A stretch of DNA of 64,000 nt from Spirochaetota bacterium (GCA_026398595.1 JAPLSO010000051.1:170198-234197), one strand, 5' to 3'. Shown: positions 53,118-61,952, counted from the stretch's first letter. The notes: a model not told the origin generated them from the sequence alone. Program-made: numbers and translations.

Positions 53118-54410
53118 TCAGCTTTCCCTGATCACGAGATCCTCGTAGTTCTCCCGTCGGACGGAAAGTCTGTACCCTCCGCCTCGGGTCATGACTACGG
53201 CTGGCCTCGGGATGCGGTTGTAATTCGAGGCCATGGAGTGGTTATACGCCCCCGTCGAGAATACGGCGAGGATATCACCCGTTTCAGGATCGGGAAGCCC
53301 GAGGTCGCGAATGAGGATGTCGCCCATTTCGCAGCATTTTCCCGCTATAGTCACGGTCTTGGAGGGCTCAAGGCCGGCTTTATTGGCTAAAAGTCCATAG
53401 TATTTTGCCTCGTAAAGCGCCGGTCGGATGTTGTCAGCCATGCCTCCGTCGACGCCTACGTAGGTTCGGATCCCCGGGATGGTTTTTACCGATCGGATGG
53501 TGTAGAGAGTCAGGCCGGCCTCGCCAATGATCCACCGGCCCGGTTCTATCGCCACCCACGGCATGGGGAGCCCGGCCTCGGCTGTCTTTTCGGCAATGAG
53601 GGCCATCATAGGGTCGAGGAAGTAGGAAAGGCCTGGCGCATTGTCGGATGGCAGGTACTTGATGCCAAAGCCGCCGCCCAGGATAAGTTCCTTCGTCTCG
53701 AAGCCGTATGAAGCTTTGACGTCAGCCATGAGCTTCAGGGCTATGCCTGTGGCAGCCAGATGGGAGAAATTGTCGTAGAGCTGGGAGCCGATGTGGAAGT
53801 GAAAGCCCCTGAAATCGATATGGGCCGCGTCGAGGACTGCCCGCATGTAGAGGTCACATACGGAAGGGTCGAGAGGGATCCCGAATTTGGAGTCGAGGCT
53901 CCCTGTCGATATGAATCGATGCGTGTGACTGTCCACACCCGGGGTTATCCGGTACAGCAGGGCTTGGCGCCTTCCCAGGCCGGCGGCAATCCGTTCGATC
54001 TCGGCCACCTCGGCCAGATTGTCGGAGACGATCCTCCCGACGCCAACCCGTAGAGCGTAATCCAGCTCATCGGTCGACTTGGCGTTGCCGTGGAAGGTGA
54101 TTCGACGGGGATCGACTCCAGCCTTGAGGGCCGCAAAGAGCTCGCCGCCAGACACGGCATCCATGCCCAGGCCTTCCTGGATGACGATCCTGCACATGTC
54201 GAGAGTCTGGAAAGCCTTGCTGGCGTAATAAGCAGCCGTATTGGGGTATTTTTCGAGAAAGGCCGAGCGGATTTCCGCGCAGCGTTCCCTGACCAGGGAT
54301 TCCGAGACAACGTAGAGGGGAGTGCCCTGTTCGGCGGCAAGCTGGACAAGGTCGACGCCGTCGAGAAAGAGTCTGCCGTCTTTTACGGATGCGTGGGAGT
54401 TCGGTACCAT
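53118..54410 (-). CDS. lysA: Diaminopimelate decarboxylase
   Basis: Last step of lysine synthesis, decarboxylation of meso-diaminopimelate by a PLP enzyme of fold type III. The 430-residue product has the PLP lysine in AYYASKAFQTLDM, HGNAKSTDELDYAL, the glycine loop ILGGGFGIKY, EPGRWIIGEAG, and the catalytic Cys region GKCCEMGDILIRD. The ORF track starts 42 codons too early; ATG 54410 fits the family N terminus, has no ribosome site, and follows TACTAT by seven bases. Divergent from the C26 amidohydrolase. Strict specificity for meso-DAP is assumed from the family. Confidence 0.93.
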   Translation of the reverse strand: MVPNSHASVKDGRLFLDGVDLVQLAAEQGTPLYVVSESLVRERCAEIRSAFLEKYPNTAAYYASKAFQTLDMCRIVIQEGLGMDAVSGGELFAALKAGVDPRRITFHGNAKSTDELDYALRVGVGRIVSDNLAEVAEIERIAAGLGRRQALLYRITPGVDSHTHRFISTGSLDSKFGIPLDPSVCDLYMRAVLDAAHIDFRGFHFHIGSQLYDNFSHLAATGIALKLMADVKASYGFETKELILGGGFGIKYLPSDNAPGLSYFLDPMMALIAEKTAEAGLPMPWVAIEPGRWIIGEAGLTLYTIRSVKTIPGIRTYVGVDGGMADNIRPALYEAKYYGLLANKAGLEPSKTVTIAGKCCEMGDILIRDLGLPDPETGDILAVFSTGAYNHSMASNYNRIPRPAVVMTRGGGYRLSVRRENYEDLVIRES

Positions 54411-54417
54411 AGCGAGG

Positions 54418-54423
54418 ATAGTA
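54418..54423 (-). promoter_or_regulatory. TAnnnT box of lysA (leaderless type)
   Basis: TACTAT on the minus strand, seven bases before the lysA ATG, no Shine-Dalgarno sequence. Confidence 0.4.
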
Positions 54424-54491
54424 CACGATTCATCCGCGGTAATAAAGAGAGAAAATGATCCGCCCCGGTGGAACGCGAAGGACGGGTCGTA

Positions 54492-54497
54492 TAGAAT
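54492..54497 (+). promoter_or_regulatory. TAnnnT box of the C26 amidohydrolase gene (leaderless type)
   Basis: TAGAAT ends seven bases before ATG 54505; no Shine-Dalgarno sequence. Confidence 0.4.
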
Positions 54498-54504
54498 GTG
54501 CTGT

Positions 54505-55227
54505 ATGAAACCGCTTATCGGAGTATCGACATTCAATGAAAAACAGCCAAGGTCCGTATACTGCTCGGTCAGCGTCCGCTACCTGCAATCGGTCTCAGAC
54601 GCGGGGGGCCTCGCCGTCACTCTGCCAGTGAGCTCCCCCGGCGAAGCTGAAGCCTTCATCGTCAGGATCGACGGACTCATCCTCACTGGCGGCAAAGATA
54701 CCGATCCCGAGTTCTACGGACAAGAACCGGCCAGGGGCCTGCGAACTTTCGACTCCCAGCGCGATGAATGGGAATTGGCCCTCTTCCGGGCAGCCCTCGA
54801 GAGAGGAATCCCCGTGCTAGGCATCTGCAGGGGACATCAACTCATCAACATAGCCCTGGGTGGAAACGTATACCAGGACCTTTTAATCCACCGTCCCGGC
54901 ACGAACCTCCACAATCCTGAGGAATTCCCCGTCGATCGTCCATTTCATGGCATTTCCATCATCGAAGGTTCATTGCTCCACAAGGTTTTAGGGGAAACCT
55001 TGACGAGGGTGAACAGCTTCCACCACCAGGCCGTGAAGGATCTGGGCCAAGGCCTGACGGTTACCGCCCTGGCCGCGGATGGGGTCGTGGAAGCCATCGA
55101 GTCGACCGATCCGGATCGATTCATCCTGGGTGTACAATTCCACCCCGAGGGGCTCACCAGGATTTCCCCTAAGTTCCTGGGCATCTTTTCAGCCTTTGTG
55201 AACGAAGCGAGCAAGCCGAAAGCCTGA
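54505..55227 (+). CDS. Class I glutamine amidotransferase-like hydrolase (peptidase C26)
   Basis: A 240-residue gamma-glutamyl hydrolase of the PuuD type. The nucleophile Cys sits in VLGICRGHQLINIALGG, LILTGGKDTDPEFYG is the oxyanion and substrate region, and VNSFHHQAVKDLG and VQFHPEG supply the catalytic His and Glu. Such enzymes cleave gamma-glutamyl amides such as gamma-glutamyl-GABA. The ORF track start is 61 codons early and runs through the lysA promoter. No polyamine genes adjoin, so the true substrate is open. Convergent with the LD-carboxypeptidase. Confidence 0.9.
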   Translation: MKPLIGVSTFNEKQPRSVYCSVSVRYLQSVSDAGGLAVTLPVSSPGEAEAFIVRIDGLILTGGKDTDPEFYGQEPARGLRTFDSQRDEWELALFRAALERGIPVLGICRGHQLINIALGGNVYQDLLIHRPGTNLHNPEEFPVDRPFHGISIIEGSLLHKVLGETLTRVNSFHHQAVKDLGQGLTVTALAADGVVEAIESTDPDRFILGVQFHPEGLTRISPKFLGIFSAFVNEASKPKA

Positions 55228-55239
55228 GGTTCCGGATAT

Positions 55240-56214
55240 TCAATCCGAAAAAGGCGACTCGAGCAGGCAGAAATCCCCGGCAGTGGCGTCGAGAAGGTAT
55301 CGTACACCCAGCGCCAGTGTGAGGCTCGGCTTCCCGTGGCCTGCCTGCAGTCCGGCGAGGATGGGTTTGCCGGCGGATACCAAAAGATCCTCAAGGATCT
55401 GCCGTATCGCAAGCGATCTTTTTTCCTTCGGAGCCTCGCAGCGGGTCCAGGAACCGATGAGAATCCCTTCGCATGCCTCGAAGACGCCGGCCAGTCTCAG
55501 CTGGTTCAGCATGCGATCGATCCTGTAGGGCGCCTCGTCCACATCCTCGATGAAGAGGATCTTTCCCCCGGCGTCTATCTGCCAGGGCGTGCCCATGGTC
55601 GCGGCCAGAAGGGAGAGGTTCCCGCCCGTGAGTTCGCCCTCCGCGATGCCCGCCGCGATGGTTTCCAGCGCCAAGCCATCAGGGTTAGCCAGGAAACGGG
55701 GAAATTGCTCCCCGAAGAGAGTCTCTTCAAGAGATGATCGGGAGACCGGGTCGAGCTCGGGCACCATGTCCGAGGAGGGCATTGGACCGTGGATCGTGAC
55801 AAGACCGGCGACCTGCCTGAAAGCCGTGTGGAGGGCCGTGATGTCACTGTAGCCGAGGAAGAGCTTGGGGTGGGCTGCCATGATGCCATAGTCAATGCGG
55901 TCGAGGATCCGGGGCGTGCCGTAGCCCCCCTTCAGGCAGATGACGGCATTCGTATCGGGATCGAGGAAGGCCCTCTCCAGTTCAGCAGCCCGTGTTTCGT
56001 CGCTTCCGGCGAGATAGCCATAGACGTCGGCGCAATGGGGCGAAGCCGATACCTCGAATCCCAGGGATTCGAGAGCGTGGATCGAAGCCTCGACCCTGGC
56101 TGAGTCGAAGGCCGAGCCCGAGGGTGCGACGAGGAATACCCTATCGCCCTTGTGGAGCCGCCGGGGCTTGATGCGCAGGCGGGCTTTAGGCGCGCCGCCA
56201 GATCCGCGGTTCAT
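55240..56214 (-). CDS. LD-carboxypeptidase (peptidase S66)
   Basis: A 324-residue muropeptide LD-carboxypeptidase that removes the terminal D-Ala from tetrapeptides during peptidoglycan recycling. The S66 signatures are VFLVAPSG at the N terminus, CLKGGYGTPRILDRIDY, the nucleophile Ser in LFLGYSDITALH, and later GGNLSLLAATMGTPW, LFIEDVDE and HGKPSLTLALGV, with Glu and His of the triad. No signal peptide is present, so it is cytoplasmic. ATG 56214 overlaps the stop of the M20D gene by four bases; the ORF-track extension is rejected. MccF-like immunity enzymes share the fold and cannot be excluded. Confidence 0.9.
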   Translation of the reverse strand: MNRGSGGAPKARLRIKPRRLHKGDRVFLVAPSGSAFDSARVEASIHALESLGFEVSASPHCADVYGYLAGSDETRAAELERAFLDPDTNAVICLKGGYGTPRILDRIDYGIMAAHPKLFLGYSDITALHTAFRQVAGLVTIHGPMPSSDMVPELDPVSRSSLEETLFGEQFPRFLANPDGLALETIAAGIAEGELTGGNLSLLAATMGTPWQIDAGGKILFIEDVDEAPYRIDRMLNQLRLAGVFEACEGILIGSWTRCEAPKEKRSLAIRQILEDLLVSAGKPILAGLQAGHGKPSLTLALGVRYLLDATAGDFCLLESPFSD

Positions 56215-57398
56215 GGCTTTTTCCCGAGAAGGGCCAGGGTCGTCGCGACATGCATGGCGACACCCACGGGCAGACAGGCTTCGTCGATGTCGAAGTCCCT
56301 GGAGTGCAGGGCAGCCGTGATTCCTCTTCCGGGATTGCCGCAGCCCAGGTGATAGAAGGCTCCTGGGCGCTCCTGGAGGAAAAAGGAGAAGTCCTCGACC
56401 CCGAGACTCGGCTTTTCCTTCCAATGAATGGAGTCGGATCCCAGGATTTCCCTCGCCTTTTCGGCCATGAGATCGACGACCCAGTCATGGTTGATCAAGG
56501 CTGTATAGCCGGGGATTATCTCGGCTTCCCCCGTGCCGCCGAGAGCTTCCGGGATACCGGAGACAATAGAGCGGACCCGTGCGCCCACAACGGCCCGCAC
56601 CGCTGGATCGGTTGTTCGGATCGTCCCAGTCATCTCGACCCTATCGGCGATGATATTGTTCCTCGTGCCCCCGTTGATCGTCCCCAAGGTAATGACTGCT
56701 TCCGAGAGCGGCGATACGTATCGCGATACGACCGCATGGAGGGCGTCCACGACCTTGGCCGCTATCATGATGGCATCGATCCCCAGATCCGGGTAAGCGG
56801 CGTGGCCACCCTTCCCTTTCACCACGAGACGCAGGACATCGGAGGCGCCGTTGAATGCTCCATGCTTGAGTTCGACCATGCCGACAGGGACGCTGGGCTG
56901 GACGTGGCAGCCGATGATATAGTCGACATGGGGATTCTCGAGGCATCCCGCCGCTATCATATCGGCGGCGCCACCTGTCGTCTCCTCAGCCGGCTGGAAG
57001 AGTAGTTTGACGGAACCCTTAAGCCCTTGTTTCCGGGCGGCGAAGTATCTGGCCGCGCCAAGGGCTACCGTCATATGGGCATCGTGGCCGCAGGCATGCA
57101 TGTAGCCTTCGTGCCGGGATCTATTGGGCCTGTTCTCCGGCTCGACGACAGGCAGGGCGTCCATGTCGGCTCGCATGCCCACGACGGGCCCTGGCTTTCC
57201 GCCCTCGACGAGAGCTACCACAGAGGTTTTGCGTTTTTCGTAAGGCAGGCCCAACCCATCGAGGATCCTGCAGAGTTCCCTTTGCGTCTCGTATTCCTCA
57301 TCCCCGCCTTCCGGTATCCTGTGCAGGGATCGCCGCGTATCCACGAGCCAATCCATCATGGCCCAGGTCTCGCCGAGTAGGCTGTCCTTAGTCATCAT
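56211..57398 (-). CDS. M20D amidohydrolase (N-acyl amino acid / hippurate hydrolase type)
   Basis: A 395-residue metallo-amidohydrolase starting at ATG 57398 with AAGGAG upstream. Metal-site motifs are MRADMDALPV, YMHACGHDAHMTV, QPAEETTGGAADMI with the catalytic Glu pair, GCHVQP, and HSRDFDIDEACLPVGV near the end; the dimerisation domain holds VVKGKGGHAAYPDLGIDAI. Family members hydrolyse hippurate, N-acetyl-amino acids, N-acetyl-diaminopimelate or amidated peptides. Because it overlaps an LD-carboxypeptidase and follows dapF and alr, a role in muropeptide or DAP-derivative turnover is plausible, but this is inference. Confidence 0.9.
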   Translation of the reverse strand: MMTKDSLLGETWAMMDWLVDTRRSLHRIPEGGDEEYETQRELCRILDGLGLPYEKRKTSVVALVEGGKPGPVVGMRADMDALPVVEPENRPNRSRHEGYMHACGHDAHMTVALGAARYFAARKQGLKGSVKLLFQPAEETTGGAADMIAAGCLENPHVDYIIGCHVQPSVPVGMVELKHGAFNGASDVLRLVVKGKGGHAAYPDLGIDAIMIAAKVVDALHAVVSRYVSPLSEAVITLGTINGGTRNNIIADRVEMTGTIRTTDPAVRAVVGARVRSIVSGIPEALGGTGEAEIIPGYTALINHDWVVDLMAEKAREILGSDSIHWKEKPSLGVEDFSFFLQERPGAFYHLGCGNPGRGITAALHSRDFDIDEACLPVGVAMHVATTLALLGKKP

Positions 57399-57454
57399 CG
57401 ACACTCCTTGCGACTCAGGGCGGACCCAGGTGGGCCACCCACCCCTTTTATGTT

Positions 57455-57733
57455 CTACAGAAACCTCAGTGTAGATCCCCAAAGCCTGTCATCCATCGCT
57501 ACGGGCTTTCCGCCTCTGAGATAGAGAAGAGACACCCTTCTTCCAATCCCGCAGAGGATTTCGTTCCTGTTCGTTGTTCCCCAGGCCGCAGCAAGGAGGT
57601 AGTCGGGCGTATGGCCCATAACGAGGAATTCGGCGTCCTTGAAACGCGAACGCAATTCCATGGCCTCGGAGAGGGTGGCGACGGCGAAGCAGGTCTGGCA
57701 TCTCAAATCCGTGAGGATGGATGCATCGATCAT
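57455..57733 (-). pseudogene. Short alanine-racemase-like fragment
   Basis: A 92-residue ORF starting inside the dapF stop (ATGA overlap). Residues 12-46, CQTCFAVATLSEAMELRSRFKDAEFLVMGHTPDYL, resemble the alanine racemase segment FAVAxLxEAxxLRxxG-xILVLGxTP. Neither the N-terminal PLP lysine region nor the rest of the barrel is present, and the C-terminal half (GIGRRVSLLYLRGGKPVAMDDR) is unmatched. A full alr gene lies one gene upstream. It may be the decayed remnant of a second racemase copy or a small protein of its own. It continues the operon toward M20D. Confidence 0.45.
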
Positions 57734-58656
57734 CGTCTAATACCCGGAGATATCGCGCCTGCTTCGGCGAGTATGGAGAGCATGACTGGGGAGAAAACGC
57801 CGCCGTAGATCCTCACGGCCGGCCCTGTCATCCGAATCGAGGGAAAGGAAAGGTCGAGGTGCAGAGTGCCGCCCGGCATTTGCATCTCAACCTTGCCCGA
57901 GACGTAGCCGAGCCGTCGAGCAGCCGCGGCGGCGGCACAGGAGGAGGAGCCGCTTGAGAGCGTGTAGCCTGCCCCTCGCTCCCAGATCTCAATCCTCATG
58001 CGGTGAGGCCCGAGAACCTTGGCGAACTGTACGTTCGTCCTCCTCGGAAAGAGGGCGTTGTTTTCGACAAGAGGACCGAGCCGTTTCGCGAGTTCGGGGC
58101 TGGGATCATCCACGAAAAGAACACAGTGGGGGTTGCCCATGGACACGAAGATCGCGGGAAGTCGCTCGCCTCCGAGTTCGAGTTCTCCGAGAATGAATTC
58201 GGCCGCATCGCATGCCAGTCCTCCGTCTCGCGCGGAAAAGGAGGGCTCGCCCATATCCACACGTATCCTGGGCGGATCGAGGCTCTCGACTTTCGAGCGC
58301 ACAACGCCGCCCAAGGTTCCTACGGCAAACTCCTCGCCGCCTACATAGCCGGCCTCAGCCAGATACAGGGAGAAAATCCTCAAGCCGTTGCCGCTTTTCT
58401 CGGCCTCCGATCCGTCGGGATTGAATATCCTCAGCCAGGGGGTCACCTCCGCCGCGAGCCGTCCGATCGTCGGAAAACCCTGGAGATCGCCGGCTCCGGC
58501 CAGGGGACCCAGAAGGATGCCATCGGAGCCGGCTCCCCTGTTCCTTTCGCAGATAGCCTTGATCGCATCTGGTTTGGGGACGAAAGGGAATTCGCGCGGA
58601 TCGATCACGATGTAGTCGTTGCCGAGACCGTGGTACTTCAGGAAATCCAATCGCAT
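57730..58656 (-). CDS. dapF: DapF-like epimerase family protein with both catalytic cysteines replaced by serine
   Basis: A 308-residue protein with the diaminopimelate epimerase fold and motifs: KYHGLGNDYIVID, RNRGAGSDGILL, RIFNPDGSEAEKSGNGLR, VSMGNPHCVLFV, RRTNVQF, WERGAGYTLSSGSSSCAAAA. In family members the first catalytic Cys lies in xCGNGxR and the second in xACGTGxCA; here they read KSGNGLR and LSSGSSSCA, so both are serine. The rest of the substrate-binding frame is kept. It may be an altered epimerase, an isomerase with different chemistry, or a non-catalytic homologue. GAGGAG, inside the end of alr, precedes the ATG. Confidence 0.85.
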   Translation of the reverse strand: MRLDFLKYHGLGNDYIVIDPREFPFVPKPDAIKAICERNRGAGSDGILLGPLAGAGDLQGFPTIGRLAAEVTPWLRIFNPDGSEAEKSGNGLRIFSLYLAEAGYVGGEEFAVGTLGGVVRSKVESLDPPRIRVDMGEPSFSARDGGLACDAAEFILGELELGGERLPAIFVSMGNPHCVLFVDDPSPELAKRLGPLVENNALFPRRTNVQFAKVLGPHRMRIEIWERGAGYTLSSGSSSCAAAAAARRLGYVSGKVEMQMPGGTLHLDLSFPSIRMTGPAVRIYGGVFSPVMLSILAEAGAISPGIRR

Positions 58657-58662
58657 CGAGAT

Positions 58663-59769
58663 TCACTCCTCGTAGATTCTTGGCACCCTTTGCGAGATGC
58701 CGCAGGTGATCTCGTAATCGATCGTGTCCGCAATTCGGGACAGTTCGCCGACAGGCAGTTCGGGAGTGCCAAAAAGGATAACCTCGTCGCCAATGCCCGC
58801 CCCGGGGATATCCGTGAGGTCGATCAGCGTCTGGTCCATGCACACCCTGCCCAGGACGGACACCCTCTTTCCCCCCACCAGGACTTTGGCCCTGTTGGAG
58901 AAGGTCCGCCAATAGCCATCCGCGTACCCCAACTGGAGGAGGCCGACCCGGGTATCTCGGGCCGCCGTGAAAATCCTTCCATAGCTCAATCCGTCACCCC
59001 TTGGGACGATCCTCAGATTGGCGATTCTGGATCGCAGGCTCATGACCGGTTTTAATCCTTCCGGCAGCGTCATCTCACCCCCCGGCGACAGGCCATAGAG
59101 TATGATTCCCGGCCTTACCATATCGAACCGCGCCTCGGGAAGGTCCAGGATGGCGGCGCTGTTGGCGATATGGGCAATCTCGGGCGGAGTGCCCGCTGCT
59201 CTCATCGCCTCGAGCGCCTCTTCGAAGCGCCTTATCTGGAGGAGGCTGAAACTCTTGTCCGGACTGTCCGATTCGGTGAAATGCGAATAGGCGCCCTCCA
59301 GGGATAGGCCTTTTAAACCGGCCAGGACCCCAGCGAAGCGCCTCGCCTCCTCGTATCCGATGCCCTGCCGGTGCATGCCCGTATCGATTTTGACATGTAT
59401 TTTGGCTCTCTTGCCCAGGCGGACGGCCGCCTCCGAAAGCGCCCGCGCCAGCTCCTCGGTATAGACCGTCTGGCTGATGCCCTTCGCCACGACGATCTCG
59501 GCGTTCTCGGGATCTGTCGTGCCCAGGACGAGAATAGGCGTCCCGATGCCTTCCTTCCTCAAATCCAGGGCTTCCTCGATGAAGGCCACGGCCAGGAAGT
59601 CCACTTTAGCCTTTTCCAGGGCGCGCGCCACAGCGATGGCCCCATGGCCGTACGCGTCGGCCTTGACGATGGCGCAGATCCTGGCTCCAGGCGACAGGCG
59701 CCGTATTTCCCGGTAGTTCCCGATGAGCTTTCCCAGATCGACGAGAGCCCAGGTAGACCGTCCTTTCAC
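58663..59769 (-). CDS. alr: Alanine racemase
   Basis: Makes D-alanine for peptidoglycan. The 368-residue PLP fold type III enzyme has the PLP lysine in ICAIVKADAYGHGAIAV (near 35), FLAVAFIEEALDLRKEG, VHIKIDTGMHRQGI, the phosphate-binding SNSAAILDLPEARFDMVRPGIILYG, and the catalytic Tyr plus VLGRVCMDQTLIDLTDIP near 300. It overlaps nagA by four bases and is followed six bases later by dapF. Translation of nagA, alr and dapF is coupled. All main residues appear intact. Confidence 0.95.
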   Translation of the reverse strand: MKGRSTWALVDLGKLIGNYREIRRLSPGARICAIVKADAYGHGAIAVARALEKAKVDFLAVAFIEEALDLRKEGIGTPILVLGTTDPENAEIVVAKGISQTVYTEELARALSEAAVRLGKRAKIHVKIDTGMHRQGIGYEEARRFAGVLAGLKGLSLEGAYSHFTESDSPDKSFSLLQIRRFEEALEAMRAAGTPPEIAHIANSAAILDLPEARFDMVRPGIILYGLSPGGEMTLPEGLKPVMSLRSRIANLRIVPRGDGLSYGRIFTAARDTRVGLLQLGYADGYWRTFSNRAKVLVGGKRVSVLGRVCMDQTLIDLTDIPGAGIGDEVILFGTPELPVGELSRIADTIDYEITCGISQRVPRIYEE

Positions 59770-60938
59770 GATTCACCCCCCGCGAGCTCCCGCAAGGAAC
59801 GGCAGGCTTTAAGATCCCTGTCCCAAGCGTAGAGATCGTCGGATGCCCCGATTTCGATGCTGCCGCCAGCCTCTGCCGGATCAAGGCCCAGGGCCTCGCC
59901 GGGTGTTTTCGACATCGAGACTATGGAAGCCGCTAGAGAGGAGCCGGTCGCCTTCGAAAACGAGAGGACAATTTCAATTCCTAGCTTGTTGGATCCTATC
60001 AGTGTACCCAAATCCTCATACCTGACCCCTCTCGAGTCCGATACGACGGCCTTGCCGAAGTAGGAGTACTTCCCATAGGACAATCCCGCCGCGGCGATCG
60101 CGTCGCTCGTCAGGATGAGGGACCGAAGGGGGATGCATTGAGAGACCACCTTCATCGCGCCGGCGTTGACGTGGATGCCGTCCGCGTTGAGTTCGGCCCA
60201 TCTTGCCCGCCCCGAGAGCGCGACAGTCGCAAGCCCGCCCTCGCGGTGGTCGAGGCCCGTCATGGCGTTGAAGAGGTGGGTAACCGAGAAAGAGGGGCTG
60301 GGCAGAGCGGTCGCCCCAGAGGCGGCGCTGTGTCCCAGGGAGATGAGCACCCCTGCTTCTCTCAGCATCGGGTAGAGCGCCTCAATCCCCTCCAATTCCG
60401 GGGCAAGGGTCATCACCTTGAGCAAGCCCTTCGTCAATTCGAGTATTCGCGCCAGGAAAAGCGGATCGGGTTCGTGGATCTGCTCGAGGCCAATGCCGCC
60501 GCGTTTTTTCGGATTTATGAAGGGACCTTCTAAATATATGCCCGGAATGACCGTCCGCGGTAGTCCCGAGTCCTCGATGGCCGACACGAGGGAAGTCACG
60601 GCGGTCTCGTCCCAGAGTATGGTCGGCAGAAAGCAGCCAATTCCCCTCTTTCGCAAGGCTCCGGCCAAGAAGCGGAGCTCCTCTTTTCCCCTCAAGGCTT
60701 CGAAGCCGATGCCGAAGGCTCCGTGGATATGCATTTCGGTCAGTCGAGGCAGGACGACGGAATCGCAAAGATCGATGAATCTGCGGCCTCGGTAGCGGGG
60801 ATCTTCCGCGGCCAAGGCGTTCCGATCCTTCGCGCCGACATAGTCGATGATGCCCCTTTGCACCCCCAGGGTTCCGCTTTCCAGCATAGTCCCGGGCAGA
60901 GCGAGCGCGCCGGCCTTCAGAATATAGGAATCAGCCAT
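59766..60938 (-). CDS. nagA: N-acetylglucosamine-6-phosphate deacetylase
   Basis: Converts GlcNAc-6-phosphate to glucosamine-6-phosphate in amino-sugar and peptidoglycan recycling. The 390-residue amidohydrolase barrel has TEMHIHGAFGIGFEA, YLEGPFINPKKRGG with the metal Glu, SLGHSAASG, THLFNAMTGLDHREGG, ADGIHVNAG and the catalytic Asp in LTSDAIAAAGL. It is first in the run nagA-alr-dapF-(fragment)-M20D-ldcA, linking amino-sugar return to D-amino acid and muropeptide enzymes. Product feeds the pool made by glmS, encoded earlier in the window. Confidence 0.9.
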   Translation of the reverse strand: MADSYILKAGALALPGTMLESGTLGVQRGIIDYVGAKDRNALAAEDPRYRGRRFIDLCDSVVLPRLTEMHIHGAFGIGFEALRGKEELRFLAGALRKRGIGCFLPTILWDETAVTSLVSAIEDSGLPRTVIPGIYLEGPFINPKKRGGIGLEQIHEPDPLFLARILELTKGLLKVMTLAPELEGIEALYPMLREAGVLISLGHSAASGATALPSPSFSVTHLFNAMTGLDHREGGLATVALSGRARWAELNADGIHVNAGAMKVVSQCIPLRSLILTSDAIAAAGLSYGKYSYFGKAVVSDSRGVRYEDLGTLIGSNKLGIEIVLSFSKATGSSLAASIVSMSKTPGEALGLDPAEAGGSIEIGASDDLYAWDRDLKACRSLRELAGGES

Positions 60939-61096
60939 GGTTTTTGTATTGTGTGCATTCGAGGCCTCGATGTAAAGACGAATCGGGCCGCTGGGCTACC
61001 TGACACAGCGCCGCCCAGCACGAACAACCCGACATCGTTGGCAAGGTCCGCCCTTCCGCGCTACTATGTTCCCATACCTTCGCCCAAGGAATGAAG

Positions 61097-61897
61097 ATGG
61101 CTCACGACGAAATCCGATACATCGCCATGGATATGGACGGCACCATCCTGAACAAGGACTATGTCCTTTCCCCCAAAGTCGCCTGGATCCTCGGTATCTG
61201 CAGGAAGCAGGGAAAGAAGATCATCATCTCCACGGGCAGGGTCTATTCATCAGCGGCCAAGCATGTCGAAGCCATGGGCGGAGCGGATGGTTTCGTCTGC
61301 TCGAACGGGGCCGATGTTTACGCGGATGGGGATACGCCGATCTTCGAGAAGCACATGGATGAGGCTCTTTCCCGGACGATCGTCGATATATCGCGACGTT
61401 ACGACTCCCATTTCCATGCCTTTATCGGTGAGAACTGGTACTACGAAAGGGAAAAATCCTATACAGACTTCTATACACGCCGGACAGGTCTTTCTGGCCA
61501 TCACGGCGACTTCGACACCTTCAAAACCCTCAAATTCACGAAATGCATGTTTCTGGATGATCATGACAGACTCGAATTCATTGCCCGGGAACTGAGGAAG
61601 GAACTGGAAGGCAAGGTGCAGATCATGTACTCGAATCCCATCATGCTCGAAGTCGTGGTTAACGGCGTGAACAAGGCCGCAGGCCTCTCCGCCTGTGTCG
61701 GGTACTGGGGCGGCAGCCTCGGTCAGACGATAGCCTTCGGGGACGCCAACAACGATGAGGAAATGCTCCTCGCCGCTGGAGTCGGCGTGGCCATGGGCAA
61801 CGCCGACGATGACCTCAAGGCCAAGATCGGCAATGTCGCCCCGAGCGTAGACGATGATGGGGTGGCGGTCTTTCTCCAGAACTTCTTCCAACTCTGA
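61097..61897 (+). CDS. Cof-type HAD-IIB sugar phosphatase
   Basis: A 266-residue HAD hydrolase. Motif I AMDMDGTILNKDY carries the nucleophile Asp, motif II is IIISTGRVYSS, and motif IV is IAFGDANNDEEMLLAAGVGVAMGNADDDLK. A Lys-containing NGVNKAAGLSACV segment supplies motif III. The cap is of type C2B, as in Cof and YidA phosphatases. The substrate is probably a sugar phosphate. AAGGA lies five bases upstream of ATG 61097, so the two-codon longer start in the ORF track is less likely. It stands alone on the plus strand. Confidence 0.92.
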   Translation: MAHDEIRYIAMDMDGTILNKDYVLSPKVAWILGICRKQGKKIIISTGRVYSSAAKHVEAMGGADGFVCSNGADVYADGDTPIFEKHMDEALSRTIVDISRRYDSHFHAFIGENWYYEREKSYTDFYTRRTGLSGHHGDFDTFKTLKFTKCMFLDDHDRLEFIARELRKELEGKVQIMYSNPIMLEVVVNGVNKAAGLSACVGYWGGSLGQTIAFGDANNDEEMLLAAGVGVAMGNADDDLKAKIGNVAPSVDDDGVAVFLQNFFQL

Positions 61898-61922
61898 CCG
61901 GCGCTGCCAGATGCGCCTATCC

Positions 61923-61952
61923 TTGACCCACCTCCGTATCGGCGGCTAGTAT
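61923..61952 (+). promoter_or_regulatory. Promoter of tRNA-Leu
   Basis: TTGACC, 18 bases, TAGTAT, 15 bases before the tRNA gene. Confidence 0.55.
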
